A stretch of DNA of 64,000 nt, taken from Pezizomycotina sp. ARF18. Its lineage: Eukaryota; Ascomycota. A program made the position numbers and the translations under genes. Under the pieces are notes generated by a model. The model made no database searches, was not told the origin of the DNA, and was given only the letters and a program-made list of their open reading frames with translations. Positions 1 to 10,902 of the stretch are shown one piece after another (positions within the stretch are counted from its first letter, which is position 1; every line of letters starts with the position of its first letter). The DNA is taken from assembly GCA_002224055.1 (NCBI GenBank), contig AZLU01000062.1, positions 140,956 to 204,955 on the forward strand. Reading direction: 5' to 3'.

Positions 1-2148
1 TCGCTCACTCAAGAGCATACGCATCGGCAAGTTGATTTTTCCTTTTAGAAGGTCGACTTCGCCGATGAGGGAGGCAAGGAGGAGACTTTTCCAGAGCCGG
101 TTTTGCCGGATATCACGCTGAGCTCTTGATCTGGGAACTTAAGGTTGACGTCCCGCAGGAGAACCTGTCGACTTCGCTGTCCGGGTTATCATCAGACGGC
201 CATCCGATGGTTGCAGCCTCGATGGAGATGGAGTCTGAAGGGTGATGTTTTCGACCTTCTCTGGGGCGTCAAAGTATTTTTCGATGCGCTTTACGCTGAT
301 CATTGCATCGAGGACGTCGGTGATAAGGTCCGGTATAAATCCGAATTGCATTTCCATGTACTGAAACACGCCTAACGATGTGAAGGCCACGGACGGGGAT
401 AGCTCGCCATGAACCAGCGCATAAGTCGACAACGCAGCGGCTGCTAAAAAGATTGGACCGGAGATAATACAGAAGAGCATGACAGAGTCCGCAATGAACG
501 TCGCCCAAAGTTCCACAAGCTCCTCCTCGCGCACGTTCTTGATACGCTCCTCCCACTGGTTTTCGAGCGCGGAGAATTTGATCTGTCGTATTCCCTGGAG
601 AACTTCTGTTACGACGGCCATTTTCTTATCCCTGACTTTCATGAGTCTCGCCTGCTTTTCACGGTAGCGCTTCGCCATGTACCAATTCAGCGGCGTGAAG
701 ATCAGGTTCGTTACCATTCCTACCACCAAACTCTCCCAGCCTATCAGTTTCCACAGGAATACCAGGCAGATTATGACTTTGCCGATGGATGCGGGAAGCA
801 GGTAATTCCAAGCTCCCATATTGGATACCCTAAACGTGTCTACCGCCACGAGGTTGATCGTGTCCTGCTGAGATGCCGCTTTTCCTTCTTCACCGCCGAG
901 CCCTTTCTTCGCGGGTTTAGCTGCGGTTTATCATCTTTTTTCTTCTGCTGCTTTTTCGAGCTCTTGTCATCCTTCTTTTCGTCCTTCTCCTCTTCCTTGT
1001 TCGATTCCTTGCAATCTTTCCTCTTCATCGCCTTTTCGAAGATCAACGCTTGGAGCTGGCTGCGCATCGGAATAGCTACTTTGGACCACATCGTCCAGAA
1101 CAACCTGGAGTCGTTAATCACATTTAACACCTGCGCGAGACCCAACCCGAACACGAGCGTCCACGCGTGCACGTCCATATCCTTATCTTCTTCAGAAGTC
1201 GAACGTTTCTCCAGCGTCCGCAGGATCTGCAGCAATAGCAGATGCGGCATAATCTGAAGGATACACTGCACGAGCGCGTACCCGTACTGCATCGCAAATC
1301 CGTTGATGTGCACGCGGACAATATGCGCGAACAGGCTTCCCCGTCGCTCACTCAATCGAAACCCCGGAACGATCCTGTCGCATCTCATCCAGTGATCTAG
1401 CGTGGGTAAGTCTGGCTTTTCCAGTCGCCGTTTTCTGGCTAAGTCGAGTAAAAAAGTAGGCCACGTGAAGCAGTACTTTCCGATGAATGAGACGGTGAAT
1501 TGCCGGTCTACCAGGCGTCCGTTGAAGTATACGTCCGGCCGGCGGGGATTAAGAACGCGGCGAGCTGTTGGATAACTGAGATAACGCATTGCGATGAGAT
1601 TGCAGCGAGCTGGTATCTAAATTCCTTATCGGGAGCTTCTTGGAGAGTCGCGTACGAGAGTTTAAGCTCGATTAGGGACTTTGCGAGGAAGACGAACGAT
1701 ACGGTACCGTACCGGACCGCGATGTCGTACCGTTTTCTGTAGTGCGGTTCGGAGACGATACAGACGGCTTGCGTGGCTAGGAGAACCCAGGCCGCGAAAT
1801 CCAGCCACTTCCCGATTAAAACGAATCCCGGGAATGCGTCTGATCGCAGCGTGAATACTGCTGCTAATGTGGATGCGACGAGACCCAAAGCCGTGGATAC
1901 GCAGATGATCGTCATCTGCACCTTGGCGGAATACGCCGCCTCGGACTCTTCCGAGGCCTTCCCGTCCGCATCTTCGTACAGCGACTTCACGTTCGTCGTT
2001 TCGTCATCGTTGTCGAGTAATCGGTATTCCGATCTTGCTGACAGGAACCTTGCTTCGCTAAGTTACAGATCGAAGGGATAGCGAGTAAAGTTATGAGACC
2101 TACGCCTGAGCCACCGGCAGCTAGGACCCAGGTTTCATTGTTTATCAT
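1..2148 (-). CDS. ABCC/MRP-type ABC multidrug transporter, N-terminal part, frameshifted
   Basis: Partial gene running off the left edge. Reading leftwards, it has an N-terminal membrane region (about 2148-1508), then the start of the first transmembrane domain (1589-1000), a very lysine-rich cytoplasmic loop near 1040-900 as seen in Ybt1/Vmr1-like ABCC proteins, more transmembrane domain (849-290; QGIRQIKFSALENQWEER is a typical ABCC coupling stretch), and the start of the first nucleotide-binding domain. Walker A GKTGSGK lies at about 100-80. The family uses ATP to export conjugates and drugs across the plasma or vacuolar membrane. The start ATG at 2148 (MINNETW) precedes a hydrophobic segment. 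Frames break near 2040, 1550, 870, 215, 165 and inside Walker A near 78. The breaks near 165 and 78 are each repaired by one extra base. I saw no splice sites explaining these. The family call is firm; the substrate is unknown. Confidence 0.85.
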
Positions 2149-4829
2149 AATCGCGTAGTTTTTGTTCCTTTATATTGATGTCCAAAAAATTACGCGAACT
2201 ACAACGGAAAACTAGGAAAATACAAAATTGAGTTTTTACGCGGTGTTTATTAGTAGGGGATTGAGGATAAAACAACCTCTAGCCCTCTCTAAACTCTGTT
2301 TTATGGAGGATCCCTCAGGGATATTTATATCTTTCTTATCGAAATCCTCCCTGGTCCTCCCAAAAGGAGAAACATGCAGGGAGGAGCTGAAGGGAAGGAG
2401 GCACTGCTTTTTTTCCTGCGACCGGAAGGTTGCGATCGACAGAGCGAACCGTCCGATTTTTTGTTACGCCCAAATACACAGTTATGCAAGGATCGTGGAA
2501 GTGACTTGCCGGGCGGCTCAAACAAAAAAAAAAATCGAGAACGTGATCTCCGGGGAGTGGCAGTGAAAGCATCAGAAGTTCAGAATACGCGATAAACGCA
2601 GACGGGTGATCCTATAACCTCCTCGATTTGTTCAGACATTCCTCTATGCTTTCCTGCGAGTTCCTATTCTCGAGATATTCGACTTTACAGAATGCAGCAA
2701 AATTGAGGCTTTGATGGAAATGAGTCTTAAATTCTAAGAGCACGAGGTCGAACGGTTAAATAACGGCGAAAGGATACGCAATCCTTTTTACTTTTTGATT
2801 ACCCGTTCCCGTTGTGGAAGGTCTTCCAGGTATACATCGGAGTGGAGGAAACAAGCTTTTTAGACGGCCATCCCCATGAGGATTCAAGACTGATTATTTT
2901 TGGGCCGTTTTGATTCGCAATTTGTTTTCCGTGCGAGAGAACTAGAGATATATGGATAATAGGGCCGAGAACAATCGATAAGGCTTTTTGTGGGAACGGC
3001 TATAGCAGACCGTATTTGGGCATTTCAACTCCGATCGAATATACCGTCGATATATCGATATTGTAGTTCAACGACTCCAGAGCTCCAGGCTTTATATTCG
3101 CCATGGTGATGAACGGAAATCCCACGATGTCCCGAGACCCTGTGTACTCGAATCTTGTTACTGATTTACCATCAATTTCTTGTGATTAATCACAGAATAT
3201 ATATGCATACACGTGCTGTATAATCCAAATGTATACCTGCACTACAGGGTACTGGTGATTCCCGAAGTTCGAGTAACTGTTAGCGCATCTGTGCCAATCC
3301 CAACGGCGCTGGTGGTAAGTGAATCCTAATTACGTCGTACAAATTGTGGAACTTTTACTAATGTATATTAATCTGTTTGACTAGTCAGGAAGGTCTTTCA
3401 AAACGCAGCCCAAGCACCCTTGCTTCTACTTGTTACTTAGTTTTCGTGTTTCTTTCCGTGATTCGCATTTGAGCATATTAGGTTGCTCGTTCGCTTTGAT
3501 TAGTATGCCTGGTACCTTACCTCGTTAAAAGTCGCCCTAACTGCAGACTATAACACTTACTAAACCAGTCTTCACTACCTAAAGTTGGTTCACCTTGCAT
3601 CACGGGCAAGAACTGAAACGGCAGTCTAACGCCCGCTATGGCAGGAGACGGCAGTGCCGACAAGATCTTTTCATGCGGCTCTACCGACGACAAAACAGCC
3701 AAGCGAGATGTCAACCCCCCCCCCCCACGGAGGTTCATTTTGCTCTGCCGAGGTTTCACAAAAGCTTCAATCCGCAATCTACGCGAGGCAAGCTGTCATT
3801 CGTCCTACCCTTTTAATAAGGTGTCCATGGATGCTTTAGCGTTATAGATATCCTTCAATCCTTATAGGGCTACGCTCAGAGTCTCAGAGTGAGTGTTTTT
3901 TTGGGTCTATACATGACGGCACAACCGTCTCACGGCTTTACTTCCCGTCGTGAAAAGGAGGGTTTTTTGCCTATTCGACGAATTGCTTTTGACCCCACCA
4001 AGCGATAGCCCGGCAAAATTCCTCTCTTCGTTTATTTCCGTTGCATGCATGGGCAATTATCAGAATTCCTGATTTGAGCAAAGAGGTGGGACAATTTCCT
4101 GCAGTAGCTTATTGGCTCGCGAGCACGACATCGTATCCCCACTTAGGACATCGAGAAAAGAACTACTCTCACCGCAAAATGCAATATTAACGAATGTTGA
4201 GTATCTTACCGTAATATATGTATTACAGTAATTGCATTACCATTTACCACGTATACCATTAGTACATTAGTACCTTTTTCTTGATGATAAGGAGGCTTTT
4301 TTACCGGATAAACTGGTACCCGGTATTATTGTCTACATTGGGTTTTTGAAGGCCCCCACTATGGAGTTACGATGCTCATCCCTCGATGGGCATATAGAGA
4401 AGATCTCCTAAGGGCTTAGCTCTGTCGGCCAACTGGCGGCTAGGCCGACGCTGCAAATTCGCTTCTACTTTTTCAAACTGGGTGTGGGTTGAGGTGTATC
4501 TCTTCTCTTAATCTTAATGACCTTGTTTAGCAAGCCATGGATTGCGCGATCTCTTCTGCGGGTATCAGCGTTCTACCTGGTAGCTTTTTCAAAGCGAGCC
4601 TATTGAGGGGTTTGATGGTATATAACCCTTCCAATCCTCCCTCCAGTATCATCATCATCGACAACATCACAATTCGAGATAAGCAGCTCTTAAAACAAGC
4701 AACAGCTACCCTCCAGCAACTCCATACACTCCGCGCCCGCCCAGCTCGAAACTATCGCATATTCGCCAACCCGCTTAGACTCTATTGCGCTAATTACACA
4801 TTCTTTTTAATAACCTTCCACCGCAAAAA
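2149..4829. other. Intergenic, no gene recognised
   Basis: About 2.7 kb between the divergently transcribed ABC transporter and carbonic anhydrase genes, so it should hold both promoters. It contains a run of 12 C at 3715-3726 and many short A/T runs. Open frames here (for example 2228-2566, 3595-3847 and 4537-4935) are short, overlap one another in several frames, and show no recognisable domain. Confidence 0.5.
3715..3726. repeat. Poly-C tract (12)
   Basis: Uninterrupted run of twelve C in an intergenic region. Its length is likely to be unreliable in a noisy assembly. Confidence 0.9.
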
Positions 4830-5478
4830 ATGTCTGCCGCCGACAAACTCGTTCAGTCCAACGACGCCTACGTCTCTACCTTCGACAAGGGAGACCTCGC
4901 TCTGCCACCAGCCAAGGGATACGTTATCCGTATAACTCTTATTCCCCTCCCTCCAAATATCCTAATTGGCGATCTCTCTAATTTTTTTCTTGGAGAAACA
5001 GTGACCTGCATGGACGCCCGTATCGACGCACCAAAAGCATTCGGCCGCGACCTCGGTGACGCTCACATCATCCAAAACGCCGGCGGCGTCGCAAAAGACG
5101 CCCTCCGCTCCCTGATAATCTCCCAGCAGCTCCTGGGAACGAAAGAAATCCTTGTGATCAAACATACCGACTGCGGCATGCTCACGTTTAAGAACGAAGA
5201 CGCTCGGGGAATCGTGAAGAAGAATTTGGGAGTTGATGCTACGCATATTGACTTTTACCCGTTTCCGGAGTAAGTAGTAGTGTTCTCTTTCTCCTTTTTG
5301 TCTATGGATTGGGAAAGGAGAGTTTGTGCTGATCCTAAGACGTGTGATGTGTAGCCTCGAGCAAGCGGTCAGAGACGACGTCGAATATCTGAGGCACAAC
5401 GCGTATATTCCGAAAGGAATCAAGGTCACGGGATGGACATACGACGTGAAGACCGGCAAGGTCAAGAGCATTGTTTAA
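4830..5478 (+). CDS. Beta-class carbonic anhydrase (small fungal type), three exons
   Basis: Catalyses reversible hydration of CO2 to bicarbonate; probably cytosolic or mitochondrial (no signal peptide). Exons 4830-4929, 5002-5269 and 5355-5478 join in frame to about 163 residues, the usual size for the short fungal/bacterial-like beta class. Intron 1 (4930-5001) has a GTATAA donor, a CTAAT branch-like site and a CAG acceptor; intron 2 (5270-5354) has GTAAGT and GTAG. Zinc ligands and the catalytic dyad are visible: Cys with Asp-Arg in LTCMDARID, and His/Cys in KHTDCGMLTF. The conserved tail motif LEQAVRDDVEYLR and a WTYDVKTGK end are present. The ATG follows an A-rich context (CAAAAAATG). 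This is one of the few genes here with no frameshift. It converges on the oxidoreductase gene to the right. Confidence 0.93.
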
Positions 5479-5807
5479 AGAGATATGTAGTATCCTTTTC
5501 ACATTCTCGTCATACCCGATGCTGTTTTGTATTTCACGAGAAAGGTCATGCTGCGAGGATAGACCACACAGATCCATCTTTGATCGTTTCTTTGTGTCTT
5601 CCAAAATATACAATATATATATATACTCACATAAATATACTTGAACATATATCAAATAAAACAAATCGAATTGAGAAAAGAGCCTTTAGGTTGATCATAA
5701 ATTCATTTACAGCTATGCATAAATTGTTCATATAGCGACTGCTACTCGTTCTATCATTCTGCCGCATGGGAGCAATAAACACAGAATACAGTATTTGAGG
5801 GGCGATA

Positions 5808-7547
5808 TTATACAATTCGAGAATGCCGTTGGATTGCTACGCAATTTCGGGGACTTGCAAAGAGCCAAACCCTCTCCTCCGTTATCAGCAGCTCCTTCGG
5901 GAACCAATCCACCACCGGCCTTCCCAACCAGCTCTCTTTATCCTCCGTATGGCCGGCCTCCTCCTTTTTCTTCTTACCGCTCGGCAGCTTCGGTTTCACA
6001 GGCTTGTTTGTGGCGTCTTCCCCCAGCATCACCCTACCGAGCGCATAGGCACATCCGAAAGCGTTCACCATGCCCTCGCCGCTGTATCCCGCACAGATAA
6101 ATTCTCCGCTCATGACGCCACTAGGTCCCGCCCAATCCTTCGGTTGGCCCCTCTTCGTCACCGATTTCGGTACTTTGCCAACCCACGGTAGCATATCCGC
6201 TGAAAATCCCAGCGTCCCGTCCACATATTCTTCACGTCAACCCCTCCCACGAATCCGTCTGCCGGTCTCCTCCCGAGAATAAATAGGCAGAATAGCACCA
6301 AGATGGCTGGCGGTAAATATGTCAATCCCGCTGTCGTCCGCGTTACTATCCTCGCCATCGCCTTCTTCGGACCTAGCGGCGCGAATCCGCCGCCTAACAT
6401 CATTTCTCCCGTCGGTAGTTGGGTCAAGTAATCGTAACCACCGGCGTATATTAATATCCAGCTACGTTTCCCGCTGGGATTTTCGGGTGCGGATTTCGGT
6501 GCGGACTCGCCATCGCCTTCTTCGGACCAGCGGCGCGAATCCGCCGCCTAACATTCATTTTCCGTCGGTAGTTGGGTCAGTAATCGTAACCACCGGCGTA
6601 TATTAATATCCAGCTACGTTTCCCGCTGGGATTTTCGGGTGCGATTTCGGTGCGGAGCCCGTTCGTGGCGTGCACTAGCGTGGGGTTTTTATTACGCCTC
6701 GGGAAGTTTCGATGAGTAATTTCCGCCATCGCGTCGGGAGAAGTTTACGGACATACGGGGTGTGTTGGACGAGGGAGAAGGAGGAGTGCGTGCGGACTAG
6801 GCGGGAGAGGATAGCAGGAGAGCTACGGCCAGAGTGCGCCGGCGGGGCTGGCGATGCAGCCGAGGGCTGTGGATGCCAGTTCTCTTAGAAACAACCTACG
6901 TCACTATTTATTGCATGGTGGAGGGTAGTGTATACTTTTCGCGTCTCCTCAGCGTCCCAATACGTGAAGTCCTTCGCCTCGTCCGGCATCTCAGCCTTCA
7001 CATATCGAACCCTTCCTTCGCTTTCACCCGCACCGCCTCGTCGAAAAAAACATCGCATCCCTCGACCACCCGCACCTGCCCTTCTTCCGCGCACCTTCCT
7101 CTACGGCGGCATCTACGATTCTTGCACGTGCCTCAGACGGAAACGGACTATACTCGCTGCGATCTTTATACCAAACTTCTTTTTCAAAATCCTGTAATTC
7201 TCGAACGGCATCTTTAATATGCCCGCCGTTACGACCCGTGGCACCTTCACATACACCCCTCGCTTCGAGAATTGCGACGCGGAGGTCGGTTTTTTAGCTA
7301 GTAACGTCCGCGCGAGCGACGTTGCGGTTATGCCGAGCCGATATATGACGTCGGCAGACTCGGGTAGTTTCGGCTCCAGGCGGGATAGCTCGTCGTGCGG
7401 CGCAAGGTCCAGAAGTTGATGGGTTGCGGACGGGGATCCCGGGGGATTCGTTTATGCGCTTCATGAGGTCGTCGAACATTGCCTTCTCTTGAGGAGGGAG
7501 GCGAGCGCGAGTCGGAGGAGTCGGATGACGGATATTACGCTGCCCAT
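5808..7547 (-). CDS. FAD-dependent oxidoreductase, DAO family, broken by frameshifts and an internal duplication
   Basis: Resembles fungal DAO/GlpD-like flavoenzymes that oxidise amines or amino acids with FAD. The start ATG at 7547 gives MGSVISVIRLLRLA. Next come FDDLMKRINESPGIPV, a dinucleotide-binding stretch near 7330 that in repaired frame reads like IGSGITATSLA, and the family signature ATGRNGGHI near 7225. The C-terminal half has AGGYDYLTQLPTGEMMLGGGF (about 6460-6390), GFSADMLPWVGKVP and GEFICAGYSGEGMVNAFG (about 6205-6080). Many frame changes cannot all be introns. One repair places the stop near 5837 instead of 5808. A roughly 155-bp tandem duplication (6351-6655) repeats the YLTQLP exon segment, which would wreck the protein if real. 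Substrate unknown. It is either a pseudogene or a mis-assembled gene. Confidence 0.75.
6351..6655. repeat. Tandem duplication, about 155-bp unit, two copies
   Basis: Copy 1 is 6351-6505 and copy 2 is 6506-6655. Both begin CTCGCCATCGCCTTCTTCGG and end with TTTCGGTGCGGA. They are nearly identical and differ mainly by small indels (for example GGACCTAG versus GGACCAG, GGTCAAG versus GGTCAG, GCGGATTT versus GCGATTT). The unit lies inside the oxidoreductase coding region and repeats a conserved C-terminal motif, so it is more likely an assembly duplication of one noisy segment than a biological repeat. Confidence 0.95.
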
Positions 7548-9837
7548 TGCTCCTATTCTTTTTCTTTTGAGACAGGGAAAACGCTTCGAAAGTTATTCTT
7601 CGACGATGATCGTGAAAAGCCAAATGATGAGATGACACCTTATTTTGTAGAAGAGGGACACGTAAGCTTTATAAAACGGTTCCAAGGATCCGCGGCTTTC
7701 GAGAGGTTCCGTTACCTCCCGCCGAATGGACTCTTGCAACCTTCCTACCTAAAAACTAGCTATATAAACAGCAGCTAATTGTCCTTTGTGATAACCAGCG
7801 ATGAACTTTGGAAACATCTCCAATCTATTGGAGCTGTTCGAATGATGAAACAGGACGTTGAAGAACAAGAACGGGCAAGTTTAGCTTATTAAGTAAATCT
7901 TCAAGAGAAAAAAGTGCCCGCCTGTGTGGATCGCATGGTTACATGCGGTATGCAGTCAGTACGCATTGTGGAAGGTCACAAGGATTCGTTGGAGATACGA
8001 TCACCCTCGTTCTCGCCTTCCATTCGCCAAAATGGAACACGAAATTTGACTTTCGACTAAGCGGCTCTAACTTTCTGGCCCTAAACGAAAAAAACCAAGG
8101 CGCCTTGGAGGGGAAAACAGAATTTCATGATGCAAGTGCTCACGGGCCAGCCTCACGGATCGTACGATTGACTGCATTTTGGTTGATATTTCTTACTATA
8201 TAAGTAACTATTCTTGTAATAAAGGAACCTCTATATTAAAAAACAAGGAAAAGGCGCATTGATGGCATTTACATGGAAAGCCATTTATTGTTAAACCGAT
8301 GGAGCGTTATTCTAATAGTGATCAATACGATAATTGAACTAATACTTTCTAGATCGTTACTGATTATTGAATATTAACATTCCGCTTTGCTAGCGCAAGA
8401 GGCGGGATAGTTAATTGACTTTATCTCAACATGCCTGCGAGATGACCCTAGCCCGATTATATTATGCTCTCAATCCAGGTAGCCATCCTTCCTCTATAGC
8501 CCCCCTTCCCTCTGGCATTCCTCTGGCGGGCATATACATATCGAATTCAAATTCCTATTTCTAAGTAAAGTAGAATTGATGAGCCTTAAAAATGCTGTAT
8601 GGTAGATTAATTTCATAGCTTTCTTTGTTAGCTCTATTTATCTCCCGGATCAGGATGTACTGACGTCGAAAATAATGAAGACAATTCTTAAGTCTGATGC
8701 TCTCCTTTCGCGGCCAAGATCTTGGTACAAAGTCACATTTACTAAAGATGGTCATCTAGCAGCTTGGTTTTGAGGGCAAAATTCTGCCGGCACTTCATGG
8801 ATCAAAACAGTATCATTAGTGAAGCACCTTTTGGTTAATGATCGGAGCTTTAAGAGTCTTGTAGAAAAATGCGTATTACAGATATTCGGCTAGTCGGTAG
8901 AAGCGGCAGCTCGGAAAGCTCTGATGAGCTTTGGACGTTGGAGCGCCAGGGCCGGATCTACATTTACTCCTATACATCTGATAATGTCCCAGTAAATATG
9001 ACTAGTACTCACCTGTTCAAAAGAACATAACGTGGACAAAAGAGCCAAGGTCCTGGGGTAATGACGCCAAAAAAAAAAAAAAATGCATTTTGAGTGCCCT
9101 ACTTATATGAATGTTTAGAAGCTCTAAGTGTCCATTTTCTAAACCTCGTCAGACGCATCAAATTAGTAGTCGTGAATCGATATGCAACGACGACAACTCA
9201 ATGCTTAGCAGCGGATCAAATAAAGCTGATCAATGACCAAGTTTACTGCGTGGACTCATGTCTACCAGAAAAATAATGAAGTTTATGAATTATAGAATAG
9301 TTGCGTTTGCCTATATCTAGATTATGAATTTATTGAGCTGCGAGTAGGAAATTGGTATTATTGATCTAAACTACTCTAATACAAAACCGGAATACTAATT
9401 CTTAAACCAACCGATTCTATTCAACAGCCGTACATGCATTTCTCGTTTTATCATTTCAATATTATTATAAAGGGAAATACCCCGATTGAAATTCTTGATG
9501 AACCTGCTTTCCGAACTCCTAGTTTCTATATTCACTGGAACACCGTGAAATATAGAGTTTCTCGTCACCTTCCGATGGCGATATATATCCTCTCTAGCCT
9601 AGATATAACGTGATGAGACATGTTAGTGTCGGTTAGCCATTCACACACTCCAGGCTCGCTATCTATTCATTGACGAACCGTATTCTTGAATAAGAACGAC
9701 CCGAGTTCCATTTTCGAATTACGTTCGAAATCGAATCGGGTGGGATTAGTCGTATGACGTCTACTGAGGATGCCTGTGTCCTTCGAGGTTGGGTATCTTT
9801 GAAGATGGATAAATAAGTTTTATCGTACATATAATAT
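7548..9837. other. Gene-poor AT-rich intergenic
   Basis: No conserved coding signal seen. It includes a 13-15 bp A run near 9070 and many TA-rich stretches. Short open frames (for example 7943-8203 and 9094-9276) lack domains and do not extend across plausible introns. Confidence 0.5.
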
Positions 9838-9992
9838 CTATTTCCTAACGAACTTAAAGGATTGGTACTTATACCGGTTTTCGTGTAGTTTTCTAATGCG
9901 ACGTTGCGTCCACCTCCAGAACAATAGAATGGATGGTGGGCAAGTAACAAGTAGGTGACCAGCCCGATAATCGCTTCCGGTGTAAGGCGCAT
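9838..9992 (-). CDS. Possible small single-span membrane protein
   Basis: ATG at 9992 gives MRLTPEAIIGLVT. After one frame change near 9950 the reading continues LLVTCPPSILLFWRWTQRR and stops at 9838. The resulting plan is a short N-terminus, one hydrophobic helix (about 18 residues, TPEAIIGLVT...CPPSILLFW), then a basic cytoplasmic tail. The opening resembles a class of short fungal orphan proteins that start with a similar 'PEAII.LVTLLV..PPS' helix. That resemblance is from memory and is not a named family. It stands alone in a gene-poor stretch. The frame break, small size and lack of neighbours keep confidence low. Confidence 0.3.
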
Positions 9993-10902
9993 ATTTGGCA
10001 GGGGAATAAATAAATAAATAAATAAAAAGTCGACCGTTTGGAATTCCTAGGAGTTTAGCATTTACAGCAGTAGAGGACACTAAACTATATTTCTTTTCTG
10101 AGGAGTAGTGTTGTAATAAACTTAAGATCGCGGACAAGAGTGAAAAGCTACTGCCTTGAGATTGCTGGAGCTATATATTTCCCTTGAATAAGACTTGTTA
10201 TAACCAGGTGTCGACGTAGCCTCACAGCATTAGCAACCTCCATACTCTAGATGACTTATGCTTATGATATGAAGTTCACTCTTCAGGAAATGTAATAATT
10301 CTGCTGTAGTCCACCAAGCCACAACCGTAAAAACGGATTCTATGAGGAAGCCAATCAACGCCGTTGCAATACGAAAATGGTAGCTCTGGCCTTGATATAT
10401 ATGTACACTTTACATCTTCTTTCTACTTCATTCATTTCATTCTCCTCTTATCTTACTTTTGTTTTTTCGTTCTTTTTTTTTAGGGTAATTAAATATACCA
10501 TCAGGTTTTGGACGAATCAATGGAATTGGTAGTAAGCCGTGAATTTTGATTAGGTCTGATAACCAAAATCGGTTACATCCGCAAAGGATCGGTTAAAAGA
10601 ATAGATGAGCCGGAAAACATATTTTGTGATTGACCAATAACTTAAGGATTTGTGAAAGCAAGATCGATTGTCTGAGCGACTTTGTAGCCTTCTTTGTACA
10701 CGTCGAGGCCTATAAATTTAGGCTCGTTTTTGCTTTTAAGCCTATTTTTATATTTCTTTTACTTATTAACGAGTAGATTTTATAAGCGGCTAATAAGCGA
10801 AAGTTTCTATATAGTTACAGGTACACTAGTATGATTATATCTATCGAGAGCCCTACCGTAAAAGTTGTCCTTAACGTATTATTTTATTTACCGTCTAGGT
10901 AG
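9993..10902. other. AT-rich stretch upstream of the ankyrin gene
   Basis: Apart from the AAAT microsatellite, no coding signal is recognised. The true 5' exon(s) of the ankyrin gene may lie here: the first visible ankyrin segment begins right after a TAG (GTCTAGGTAG) that could be a splice acceptor, but I could not identify an upstream exon. Confidence 0.4.
10005..10026. repeat. (AAAT)n microsatellite
   Basis: About five tandem AAAT units directly upstream of the possible small membrane protein at 9992. Confidence 0.9.

Noticed and set aside
2228-2595. Overlapping open frames on both strands upstream of the ABC transporter
   Set aside because: Three frames open over the same bases with no domain; probably promoter sequence.
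4537-4935. 132-codon open frame overlapping the carbonic anhydrase start
   Set aside because: It lies in a different frame from the well-supported anhydrase exon 1 and shows no domain; probably leader sequence read by chance.
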